From DASQYE01 sp035940775 (GTDB taxonomy: Bacteria > Acidobacteriota > Blastocatellia > Pyrinomonadales > Pyrinomonadaceae), in NCBI GenBank assembly GCA_035940775.1, contig DASZEN010000046.1:124001-188000 (forward strand): a stretch of 64,000 nt of DNA, given 5' to 3'. The position numbers and the translations under genes are program-made. This document shows positions 35,439 through 48,548 of the stretch, piece after piece; within the stretch, counting starts at the first letter, position 1, and each line of letters opens with the position of its first letter. A model generated the notes under the pieces. It did no database searches. It saw only the letters and a program-made list of their open reading frames with translations, and was not told where the DNA came from.

Positions 35439-37247
35439 ATGAAGATTACATCTCTATTCGGGCGTCCGCGAATCAGGCGAATCAGTCGCCGCGTCGCTAA
35501 GCTGCAACGGCGTTATCTCCCCCTTGCGCGGATCGTCATAGTGTTTGAGGGACTCCTCTTCGCGGGACTGCTGTTTTTCGTCCTGACGGGAAGCCGCGCC
35601 GCGCTCGTCGATCGCTTCGGTCGGCGCGCAGACCTCGTGCTCCTGATCGCGGCCATCCCCCTTTTCGCACTGCTGCATAAGCTTATCTTTCGCCACGTCG
35701 TTCCGGTGCTTGAGAGCTATTTCTCACCGGCCCCTTATGACGAGCGGCGCATTCTCTTCGATCTCGGACAGGAGGCGCGAGCGGCGACCAATATGAACCA
35801 ACTCTACAAGTCCATCGTCGATAAGATCGGCGATGCGCTGCAAACCGAGAGCGTCTCGATCTTCGTGCGCGACGAGGAGACGGGCGATTACGTGTGCCGC
35901 ATCTGTGCCCCGCAGCGCGGCGCACTCAATAGAGATGAGCGTAATGGCGGCGGCCTCGTCGTACGAGAGGAGATGACGGGAGGGCCGCGCCTCGCTCTCA
36001 GGGATGATGCTTTCGTCGTCAAACGTCTGCACCGGCTGACTACGCCGTGGGTCATCGAGGAGGCGGATTTCGACGCCTGGGAGCGGGCCTTCCTGACGGA
36101 TTCGCCCGACGTGCGCGAGGCCCGCGAAAAGGAGAGCGAGACGCTGCGGCGCATCAAGGCGAGCCTGCTGGTGCAGATCAAGATCAAGCAACAACTTGTC
36201 GGCATTCTTTCGGTGGGCCCACGTCGCGCCCGCCGACCCTATTCGGTCGCCGATAAAGAGATGTTGATGTCGGTGGCGGGCCAACTGGCATTCGTCATAG
36301 AGAACTCCAAGCTGGTCGAGCGCACAGTGGCCGAAGAGCGACTGCGCCGCGAGCTGGCGCTCGCCTCCGAAGTACAGCAGCGCCTTTTCCCCGAAAATCC
36401 GCCCGATTCCCGCTGCCTTGAGCTTGCGGGTTACTGTCAACCGGCGCGCGGGGTGGGCGGCGATTACTACGATTTCCTAAACTTGGGCGACGATCAGATC
36501 GGCATCGCCGTGGCGGATGTCTCGGGCAAGGGAATCTCGGCGGCGCTCGTAATGTCGGTCGTGCAGGCATCGCTCAGAAGCCAGACGATGGCCCACAACG
36601 ATTCGTCGAGGCGGCAAATCTCGCTCGAAGAGCTGGTCTCGACCCTGAACCGCCTTCTCTGTAGCTCGACCGGCTCTGCGACCTACGTCACATTCTTCTA
36701 CGCCCAGTTCGACGAACGCACCCGCCGTTTGACCTACATCAATGCCGGGCACAATCCGCCGCTGCTTCTCCGGGCCATGACCGCTTCCCCACGGCCGCTC
36801 GCGGCCGAAACCGGCCCCGGCTTTGAGCTGGGCGAGCCCGTCTTCGGCGCGCCCACGACGCCCAAGATTGAGATGGCCGAACAAGTGGTCGCCGATGTGC
36901 TGGCGCTGCCCGGCTCGATTGCGGGCGACCATCAGATGATAGACGGCTGCCAGCGGCTCGTCACGGGCGGACTGGTGATTGGGCTGTTCGATCATTCCCG
37001 CTACGAGCAGGAGACCATCCAGCTTCAAAGCGGTGATCTGTTGGTGGCTTATACGGACGGCGTGACGGAGGCGCTCAACCAGGCGGGCCAGGAATACGGC
37101 GAGACCAGATTGCAAAGGACTCTGACGGCGGCCGCGCATTTGTCCGCCGACGAGGTGCGCGACCGACTTGTGAAATCCTTACAGGTATGGTGCGCGGGCG
37201 CCCCCCAGCATGACGATCTGACCTTCATCGTCTTAAAGGTCAAGTGA
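35439..37247 (+). CDS. membrane GAF / SpoIIE-type PP2C phosphatase (RsbU-like)
   Basis: A 602-residue signalling protein. Two membrane spans lie at about 30-50 and 62-82. A GAF sensor domain (about 105-290) follows: ALQTESVSIFVRDEETGDYVCR and SLLVQIKIKQQLVGILSVG. The SpoIIE phosphatase domain (about 315-600) has GVGGDYYDF (Asp 342), VADVSGKGISAAL (Asp 360), YTDGVTEA and HDDLTFIVLK, so the metal-binding acidic set is complete. An insertion of roughly 50 residues separates NAGHNPPLLL from LVTGGLVIGLF. Such enzymes dephosphorylate anti-sigma-factor antagonists in partner-switching systems. No anti-sigma or STAS gene is in the window. It is only nine bases behind the ADOP gene and is likely cotranscribed. 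Confidence 0.9.
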   Translation: MKITSLFGRPRIRRISRRVAKLQRRYLPLARIVIVFEGLLFAGLLFFVLTGSRAALVDRFGRRADLVLLIAAIPLFALLHKLIFRHVVPVLESYFSPAPYDERRILFDLGQEARAATNMNQLYKSIVDKIGDALQTESVSIFVRDEETGDYVCRICAPQRGALNRDERNGGGLVVREEMTGGPRLALRDDAFVVKRLHRLTTPWVIEEADFDAWERAFLTDSPDVREAREKESETLRRIKASLLVQIKIKQQLVGILSVGPRRARRPYSVADKEMLMSVAGQLAFVIENSKLVERTVAEERLRRELALASEVQQRLFPENPPDSRCLELAGYCQPARGVGGDYYDFLNLGDDQIGIAVADVSGKGISAALVMSVVQASLRSQTMAHNDSSRRQISLEELVSTLNRLLCSSTGSATYVTFFYAQFDERTRRLTYINAGHNPPLLLRAMTASPRPLAAETGPGFELGEPVFGAPTTPKIEMAEQVVADVLALPGSIAGDHQMIDGCQRLVTGGLVIGLFDHSRYEQETIQLQSGDLLVAYTDGVTEALNQAGQEYGETRLQRTLTAAAHLSADEVRDRLVKSLQVWCAGAPQHDDLTFIVLKVK

Positions 37248-37338
37248 AAACGTCGTGAGCACGAGCGCAACCGCGTGTGCGCTCGCTCCGTCCGTTTCGA
37301 GAAAGCTCTTCATCCGAGCCGTCAAAGGGCCACGGCTT

Positions 37339-40300
37339 TCAGCGGTCTGCCATGCGTGACCCTTCCGGCAAGCTCGCTTCCGCTTTGCGAAGAGTGAAGA
37401 GGGTTCCTCCCGACTGGCTCCTGCGCCATGATACCTCCGCGTCGATGAGGCTCGCGCGGGCGCGAATGTTCGCCAGTCCGCGTCCCTGTTTCATCTTCTT
37501 ATCGCGCGGATCAAAGTTGCGTCCGTCGTCTTCAATCGTCAGGATGAAGCCGTCCTCGTCGCTCGCGTTGACGGCGAGACGCACGCGAGTCGCGCCCGAA
37601 TGGCGACAGATATTGTTGATCGCCTCCTGCGCTATCCTGTAAATCTGTATTCTCACGCCGGGCGCAAGACGGACGCGCTCCTCAAGCCCCTCGTCGCATA
37701 GGAACTCATACTCGAACTTGCATTCGGGAGGCGCATGTGTGACGGCGTTTGTGAGGGCCCATTCGAGCGCCGCCGCGAGGCCCACATTCTCCAGGACGGA
37801 CGGGCTCAGGTCTTCGCAGATGCGACGGATTTCACCCGAGACCGACTCGATCTCGGCGCGAAAGACGGCACGATCTGCGCCCGCGCCGCCGTGACCGTTG
37901 CCAGCCCCTTCGGCCGGGAGCTGGTCTGCGAGCAGCAGCAGGTGGCGCAGGTCTGCGAGGGTTTGATCGTGCAGGTCGCGTGCGATGCGACGCCGCTCGC
38001 GCTCGGCCTCGTTGGCGAGTTGCAGGCGCGCGCCCGCCAGCTCGCGATTGGCTTGCCCGAGGGCCGAGCTGGCGCGCATGATTCTTCTGTGCTCGATGAT
38101 GGCCCAGATGAGGGCCAGGAGCGCGAGCGCGAGCAGAACCGATAGCGCGGCGGTCGTCCAGGGAAAAGGAGCGCGCGCTATATGGAACTCGAAGGAGAGC
38201 GGCGCGGAGGCGACGAGGTCTTTCGTGAAGGCGCGCACCTCCACGCGGTATGGCCCGGGCTTCAGGTTCTCCATCAGAAACTGCGAATCCGCAGAGAGCT
38301 TTCTTTTTATAATCCGGCCCGCGCCGTCGCGCAAAAGAAAGGCGTATTGAAACTGTTCCGGGTAGGTGCGGCTGCTGATGGCCGTGACATCCAGAGCGAG
38401 ACTGTTCTGCGGGTAATCGAGGCTGATGCCGCGCCGCAATTCTTCGGGTTGATGAACGCGACGGCTGAGAAGACGAGTGACGATCAGAGACGGAGCGGCC
38501 GTGCCGGGGCTGTAACGAACGATGCCGCGCGTCGTCCCGATCAGTAAGGATTCGCGCCCGCCCTCGCCGTCGCCGTCGCTCGCGCCGGGCCCGAGCCGCA
38601 GCAGTGCGAAAGCCTTCTGCGATGACAAACCCTGCTCGACATCCAGTTGCGAGAGCAGGACGCCAGCCTGTTCATCTATGACGAGCCGCAGGAGTCCGCC
38701 GCCCGAGGTCGCGCACCAGACATCGGAACGCGCACCCCGCTCGTCGCCCACGACGACGTGGCGCACGTCCGCGCCCGCCGCCGTCTTCAACAGCTCGCCC
38801 GAGCGGTAACGATAAAGACCGTTGCCGGTGGCGAACCAGAGTCCACGCTCGCCGTCTCCGTTGATGCCCCAGATGGCGCTGCCCCTGGTTTTATCGAGCG
38901 CGCCGTCTTGCACGACCTTCTGGCCGTCAAAGACGAAGACGCCGGAGCGCGCCGTGCCGATCCACAATCTTTTATCGTTGTCCGCGTGCAGGCTGGTGAC
39001 TTCACGCAGCGCAGCGTCCGCCTGAGCGTTGGGCCAAACGAGCGTGCGGCGATCATCCGGGCCCAATCTCTCAAGCCCGCGCCCGTAGATGGCGATGTAG
39101 GCCGCGCCCTGAAAAGTGCGAATGGCGCGCACGCTCTCGCCGGGTGTGCCGGGGTCTTCTTCCTCCACTTTTTTCTTCTCTTCTACTACCTGCGCGTCAT
39201 CCCCGTCGGCGGCCTCGTCCTCCCCCTCCTCGGCGTCAACGGTTTCGGCGTCAGGCTCAGGCTGTAGCTTAACGTCTATGTAAAGACCGCTCGACGAGCC
39301 GACGAGGAGCCTTCCCTGTGTGTCTTCGGCGATTGCATAGACGGTCTTGGCGGTGAAGAAACGTCCGAAGGGCTGCCACCTGGAAGCAGCCTGATCGTAG
39401 ATGAAGAGCCCGCGATTAGTGCCACAAAACAGTCTGCCGTCATTCGTGCGATAGAGCGTGCGTACGAAATTGCCCATCCGGTCTGCGGACACGTCTTCAT
39501 TGTGCGGGCTCTGCGGATCATAGCGGCACACGCCCCTGTCCGTGCCGAACCAGACGACGCCCTCGCTGTCCACGAAAACCGCCAGTATATTGTCCGAGCG
39601 CAAGCCCCCGGCAGTGCTTTCAAAGGTGAAGCGCTCGACGCTCCGCTGCGCGCCCCTGTAATGAAATGCGCCCTGGCCCTCTGTGCCGACCCACAGACCG
39701 CCGCCGCCGCTTGCGTCGGCCCTCAGCGCTTTGACCGTGGCTATCTCGCCGACGATTCTTTTAGGATGCAGAGGGTCGCTGGCGTCGTAGAGCCCGCGTG
39801 CCTTCGCGCCGACCCACAAATGTCCGAGCGCGTCCGTCTCCATCGCGTTGACGAAAAAGGCGCGCGGGCTGCTCTGTATCTCCTTGATGGAATCGCCCTC
39901 TATCTTCAGCAGCCCACGGCTGTGCGTGCCCGCGACGAGCGCCTCATTGCTCATGGCAAGGCTCGTGATCGCTAACAATCCGGGTTTGTCCGCATCAGCG
40001 CTTTCGAGCGGCGTCTCCGGAAAGGAACGCACGGCCAAAGCGCCGCCGTCCGCACCATTACGGCAATCGAAGATGACTCCCTGCTCGGTCGCCAAAACTG
40101 TGCGCCCGCGCTCGGGCGTGATGATGGCGGTCACGGTTTTACCTGCTGTCTCCGTGATCGCCTGGAACTCGCCCGCGACGAGCCGCGCCGCCCCGTCTTC
40201 CGTGCCGATCCACAGGACTCCTTCCCAATCTACTTTGAGCACGAGCACGCGGCGCGCGAGCAAACCTTCCGAGGCTATGGTTTGCGTCCGGCGTCCATCG

Positions 40301-40632
40301 AATTTCGCGAGGCCGCGTTCCGTTCCGAACCACATGACGCCTTCCGCGTCCTGAGCGATGGCGTGTACCTGATCCGAAGGCAAGCCGTGAAAGAGCGTCA
40401 CAGCGCCCCATTGATGCAGGTTCCGGGCGCGCGCCCCTGATTCTTCAACGCCATTCTCGGCCCGCGTGAGCGTCGAGGCGACGACCAGGAGCGTTGAAAG
40501 GCAGAGGGCAAACAGCCGTGCGGCTTGAGAGGCGCGGTCGTGGCAGCGCTGAAAAGCGAAGCGGCGTGAGGTGGATTGTTTCCCGGTCGGATGTGCGGGA
40601 AGAGCGCAGCATGGCAGATCAGCTCGCGTCAT
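37339..40632 (-). CDS. two-component sensor kinase with seven-bladed propeller repeats (Reg_prop, Y_Y_Y, HisKA_3)
   Basis: About 1097 residues. A leader (RLFALCLSTLLVVAS) is followed by propeller repeats of the Reg_prop type, each like GVMWFGTERGLAKFDG or GVLWIGTEDGAARL, over residues about 75-735. A Y_Y_Y-like domain (PEQFQYAFLL) precedes the single membrane span (about 823-846). HisKA_3 has ARDLHDQTLADL with phospho-acceptor His 888, and the ATPase has EDDGRNF and GRGLANI. It thus senses a periplasmic signal and phosphorylates the response regulator encoded just upstream. Residues about 458-494 are a very acidic insertion (Asp/Glu/Lys). The frame is open far upstream into the regulator gene; ATG 40632 was chosen because it clears it. 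Confidence 0.88.
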   Translation of the reverse strand: MTRADLPCCALPAHPTGKQSTSRRFAFQRCHDRASQAARLFALCLSTLLVVASTLTRAENGVEESGARARNLHQWGAVTLFHGLPSDQVHAIAQDAEGVMWFGTERGLAKFDGRRTQTIASEGLLARRVLVLKVDWEGVLWIGTEDGAARLVAGEFQAITETAGKTVTAIITPERGRTVLATEQGVIFDCRNGADGGALAVRSFPETPLESADADKPGLLAITSLAMSNEALVAGTHSRGLLKIEGDSIKEIQSSPRAFFVNAMETDALGHLWVGAKARGLYDASDPLHPKRIVGEIATVKALRADASGGGGLWVGTEGQGAFHYRGAQRSVERFTFESTAGGLRSDNILAVFVDSEGVVWFGTDRGVCRYDPQSPHNEDVSADRMGNFVRTLYRTNDGRLFCGTNRGLFIYDQAASRWQPFGRFFTAKTVYAIAEDTQGRLLVGSSSGLYIDVKLQPEPDAETVDAEEGEDEAADGDDAQVVEEKKKVEEEDPGTPGESVRAIRTFQGAAYIAIYGRGLERLGPDDRRTLVWPNAQADAALREVTSLHADNDKRLWIGTARSGVFVFDGQKVVQDGALDKTRGSAIWGINGDGERGLWFATGNGLYRYRSGELLKTAAGADVRHVVVGDERGARSDVWCATSGGGLLRLVIDEQAGVLLSQLDVEQGLSSQKAFALLRLGPGASDGDGEGGRESLLIGTTRGIVRYSPGTAAPSLIVTRLLSRRVHQPEELRRGISLDYPQNSLALDVTAISSRTYPEQFQYAFLLRDGAGRIIKRKLSADSQFLMENLKPGPYRVEVRAFTKDLVASAPLSFEFHIARAPFPWTTAALSVLLALALLALIWAIIEHRRIMRASSALGQANRELAGARLQLANEAERERRRIARDLHDQTLADLRHLLLLADQLPAEGAGNGHGGAGADRAVFRAEIESVSGEIRRICEDLSPSVLENVGLAAALEWALTNAVTHAPPECKFEYEFLCDEGLEERVRLAPGVRIQIYRIAQEAINNICRHSGATRVRLAVNASDEDGFILTIEDDGRNFDPRDKKMKQGRGLANIRARASLIDAEVSWRRSQSGGTLFTLRKAEASLPEGSRMADR

Positions 40633-40730
40633 CGTCGCCTTCACGGCCGCAGCTTCGCGCTCGTCTTCCGGACGCAGTTTCGGCACAGGGTTTATACGGG
40701 CAAGATTCGCCTTCAACTGACTTCTCACGA

Positions 40731-41498
40731 TTAGGCTCCGCCGCGCTTGCGCTCTTCTTCTATGAACCGCTTGCGGTCGCGCTCGATCCAGGCTCCCAGC
40801 TCGCGCTCGGCCGTTTCCAACTCGTCCGAGTTGATGAGGCCGCGCCGCAGCGCCTCGAAGAAGGCCCGCGTGCGTACGTTGTAGGCGAGCTTGTCGTAAG
40901 CCTCGTTCGGTGTGCCTTCGGCCGTCGTCGTGAACAGTTTTTCGTAGAGCGTGGCGAGGCGACTCTCGACGCCGCGCAAAGAGAGGCTGCACTTGCGCGC
41001 GATGGCCCAGTTAGAGAGGCCGAGCGCCAGGTAGTAGAGCGCTTCGGCCTCGAACTCGGTCAGGAGCGGGCGCTTGAAAGAGTCTTTGAAGGCCGGGTCG
41101 ATCATGTCCGCGCCGTCTTCCAAAACGGCGGCGACGAAACGCAGAAAGCGAGATTCCGGATTATTCTTGTGGATAAAGCCGTAGGCGGGCGGCGGATCGA
41201 CGGCGCGTATGATCTTGCGAATCTCGTTGATGTAGACCTCGTGCGGGAACTGCGTCCAGAAGATGATGCGCGCCGCCGGAAACTCGCGCCAGATGGCGCG
41301 CGCCGCCTTGACGCCCGACAGTTGCGGCATCTGTATGTCGAGCACGCACAACTCCGGCCTGTGCTTGAGCGCCAGCTCGACGGTCTGCTCGCCGTCGCCA
41401 GCCTCTATGACGGGCGCGTAGGCCGAGAACTCTCGCTCCAGAATCTCGCGCAGGTAATGGCGCTGCGCCACGTTGTCTTCGGCAATCAGGATCGACAT
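40731..41498 (-). CDS. NarL/LuxR-type response regulator
   Basis: A 255-residue protein. The receiver begins SILIAEDNVAQRHYL, with the phospho-acceptor Asp 54 in CVLDIQMPQLSG, Thr in IIFWTQFP and Lys in FIHKNN. The C-terminal part (about 155-205: LTEFEAEALYYLALGLSNWAIARKCSLSLRGVESRL, read in overlapping pieces) is the LuxR-type four-helix DNA-binding domain. The chain continues with a charged tail (EEERKR). It is followed 98 bp later by the HisKA_3 kinase on the same strand, an obvious cognate pair. An open frame extends back to 41555, but the receiver starts naturally at ATG 41498. Confidence 0.88.
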   Translation of the reverse strand: MSILIAEDNVAQRHYLREILEREFSAYAPVIEAGDGEQTVELALKHRPELCVLDIQMPQLSGVKAARAIWREFPAARIIFWTQFPHEVYINEIRKIIRAVDPPPAYGFIHKNNPESRFLRFVAAVLEDGADMIDPAFKDSFKRPLLTEFEAEALYYLALGLSNWAIARKCSLSLRGVESRLATLYEKLFTTTAEGTPNEAYDKLAYNVRTRAFFEALRRGLINSDELETAERELGAWIERDRKRFIEEERKRGGA

Positions 41499-41722
41499 AT
41501 AAGGGCTGCGGTCTCCGGCTCTCCTTCGCCGCAATTGTACTGCAAGAAGCTTCAAGCTACACCAAAAAGAGTTCTTACTCTCTGCTTCAGGCGGCGGTCA
41601 ATGTGGCTAACCACACCCATAGAAAGCGTGTCGTACGTGAAGGAGCGCGGAGGGTAGCCTGTGCGCAAGCTGTTAGCCTCCGCGTAGCCCCGCTTCAACA
41701 CGAGCGCCGATAATCGCCTGCA

Positions 41723-42661
41723 ATGTGGTATCGCTTCCTGCAAAGACGTGTCTCTTCGCCGCTCACGCTGGCACTGGCCGGTTTGTTCCTCAGCGCGGTT
41801 GTGTTGCTCGCTTGGCGTCTGCCGGGATGGACGCCAGGCGTCGTGACCGGCGAAGAGATACCCGCCAACCAAAGGATGAAAGATGAGGGCCGTGGGATGA
41901 AGAACGCGAAAGAGATGGGGAACCGGGTCGGGGTGTCGAGGATGAGGACGGAAAGCGTGCGGCCCCGTGCGCTTTATCGTGGAGATTCGGACGGCGACGG
42001 CCTTCCCGACGGCGCGGAACTCAACTCGTTCAACGAGCGAGAGAATTTCCGGCGCTGGTTCACGGCCATCGCAGAGATGCAGTTCTACCGCCTGAGCGAA
42101 GAGTGGAGCGTGGAGCAGCGTGATTGCGCCGGGCTCGTGCGATTCAGTTGGCGCGAGGCTTTGCGCCGTCACGACCGCCAGTGGTTTCAGCGCCTCGGCG
42201 CCGAAGGGTACGAGGGGGTCGGCGCCGATTCCACTCCAGGCGTGGGTGAGCGCAGCCCGCTCGGCGACAAGCTTTTTCGCACCGGCGCGGGCTCGTTCAC
42301 GGAGGACGACCTCGCTTCGGGCAGGTTCTCGGAGTTTGCAGACGGGCGCAGCCTTAAGGATTTCAACTGCCTCTTTATAGGCCGCGACCGCCGACTGGCC
42401 CGTCCGGGCGACCTGCTCTTCTTTTTTCAACCCTGGGCCCGGAAGCTCCCCTTCCACATCATGATCTTTTTGGGCGAGGCGCGCACGGCCTCCGAAGGGG
42501 CGCGCGACTGGGTGGTTTATCACACGGGCGCTGGTGGCCCCGAAGGCGTGGTGAAGAAGGTGCGGCTCGCTGTGCTCGACCGCCATCCGGACAAACGCTG
42601 GCGGCCCGTTGAGAGCAATCCGAATTTTCTGGGGTTCTACCGGCTGCGCATTCTTGACTGA
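41723..42661 (+). CDS. DUF1175 (YfaT-like) membrane-anchored protein
   Basis: A 312-residue protein with one N-terminal membrane span (LTLALAGLFLSAVVLLAW) and a periplasmic part. It contains RDCAGLVRFSWREALRRHD, RPGDLLFFFQPWARKLPFHIMIFLG and VVYHTGAGG, which I recognise as DUF1175; the Cys and His spacing resembles NlpC/P60-like cysteine peptidases (inferred). A DSDGDGLPDGAEL loop near residue 90 looks like a thrombospondin-3/EF-hand calcium motif. In E. coli yfaT lies next to the alpha-2-macroglobulin gene yfaS; here the alpha-2-macroglobulin gene follows by 38 bp. It is the first gene of a four-gene operon. Confidence 0.8.
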   Translation: MWYRFLQRRVSSPLTLALAGLFLSAVVLLAWRLPGWTPGVVTGEEIPANQRMKDEGRGMKNAKEMGNRVGVSRMRTESVRPRALYRGDSDGDGLPDGAELNSFNERENFRRWFTAIAEMQFYRLSEEWSVEQRDCAGLVRFSWREALRRHDRQWFQRLGAEGYEGVGADSTPGVGERSPLGDKLFRTGAGSFTEDDLASGRFSEFADGRSLKDFNCLFIGRDRRLARPGDLLFFFQPWARKLPFHIMIFLGEARTASEGARDWVVYHTGAGGPEGVVKKVRLAVLDRHPDKRWRPVESNPNFLGFYRLRILD

Positions 42662-42699
42662 TTTCACAATCGCTTCGTCTCTGAGGGAGGGTATCGGGC

Positions 42700-47679
<4,980 letters not shown>

Positions 47680-47729
47680 AGGCCCGGCGGCCTGTGAGCG
47701 TCAGGCTATTCCGACGGGAGGGTTTAGAG

Positions 47730-48548
47730 ATGATGATGAAGAAGAATCCTTTGAAGGCGATGGGCGTGGCGATACGCGGCCTGTGGCGCAACTGGCGAGT
47801 CGCACTCGTTTTGATGGCTGCCTACGGCTCTCTGCTGGCGACGCTCTATCTTTTCATCTCTACGAAAGAGGCGACGGCCTTGCAGGTCTTGCTCACGCTG
47901 TTCTTCGCCGCGCTCGCTCCGGCCCTCTTCTTCATGCTTCAGGCGATGGTCGTGGGCTACGCGCGGGGCGAAGCGAGAGCGCTCGTCCTGCTTCGCCGCT
48001 CGCTCACTGATTCCTGTAGGCTGGCGCTCGCGAGCCTGCCGCTCATCCTGCTCGCGCTCTGTTTGGCCTTCGCGCTCAACAGGCTTCAGTATCGCTCCGA
48101 TATTCTTCTCGGCATCATTACGCCCGTCTGGGCCATACAGGAGTCCTGGTTTTTGATCGCGGGCCGACGGCTCATCAGCCCCGCGCAGGTGCGCGAGTAT
48201 TCTGCACTGATCCTGGCGACCTTACGCTTCCTGCTCTTCGGTATGGCGCTTCCGCTTTTGGCGATTCATCTTTGGAGCGAGACGGCGCGCGACGGCCTGC
48301 TGCCCGTGTTCAAGAGAGCGCATCGCGCTTTCGCCCCGGCCTTCCATCCGCAGGTGGTGTCGATCTATGCGCTCGGGCTCATACTCTTCGCCATCATTCC
48401 TTACTTCCTGCTTTTCAGCCGCCCGCATGCCTGGACGGCTGGCGTCGAGATAGGGCTCTTCATCACGCGGCTGCTATTGGTTTTTCTTTTCACCATCTTT
48501 GGCTGGACGATAACGGTCAGCGCGCTCCGGCGCGAGCGTGAGAGATGA
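47730..48548 (+). CDS. polytopic membrane protein of the alpha-2-macroglobulin operon
   Basis: A 272-residue hydrophobic protein with about six spans (around 25-45, 50-75, 95-115, 165-185, 205-230 and 240-262). I recognise no family. Charged loops such as YARGEARALVLLRRS are cytoplasmic by the positive-inside rule. GGGAGGG seven bases ahead of ATG 47730 fixes the start; the frame opens earlier at 47676, overlapping the macroglobulin stop. Its end overlaps the next ATG by four bases (ATGA), so it is translationally coupled to the transpeptidase fusion. It may help assemble or retain its partners in the membrane, but this is inference from context. Confidence 0.7.
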   Translation: MMMKKNPLKAMGVAIRGLWRNWRVALVLMAAYGSLLATLYLFISTKEATALQVLLTLFFAALAPALFFMLQAMVVGYARGEARALVLLRRSLTDSCRLALASLPLILLALCLAFALNRLQYRSDILLGIITPVWAIQESWFLIAGRRLISPAQVREYSALILATLRFLLFGMALPLLAIHLWSETARDGLLPVFKRAHRAFAPAFHPQVVSIYALGLILFAIIPYFLLFSRPHAWTAGVEIGLFITRLLLVFLFTIFGWTITVSALRRERER

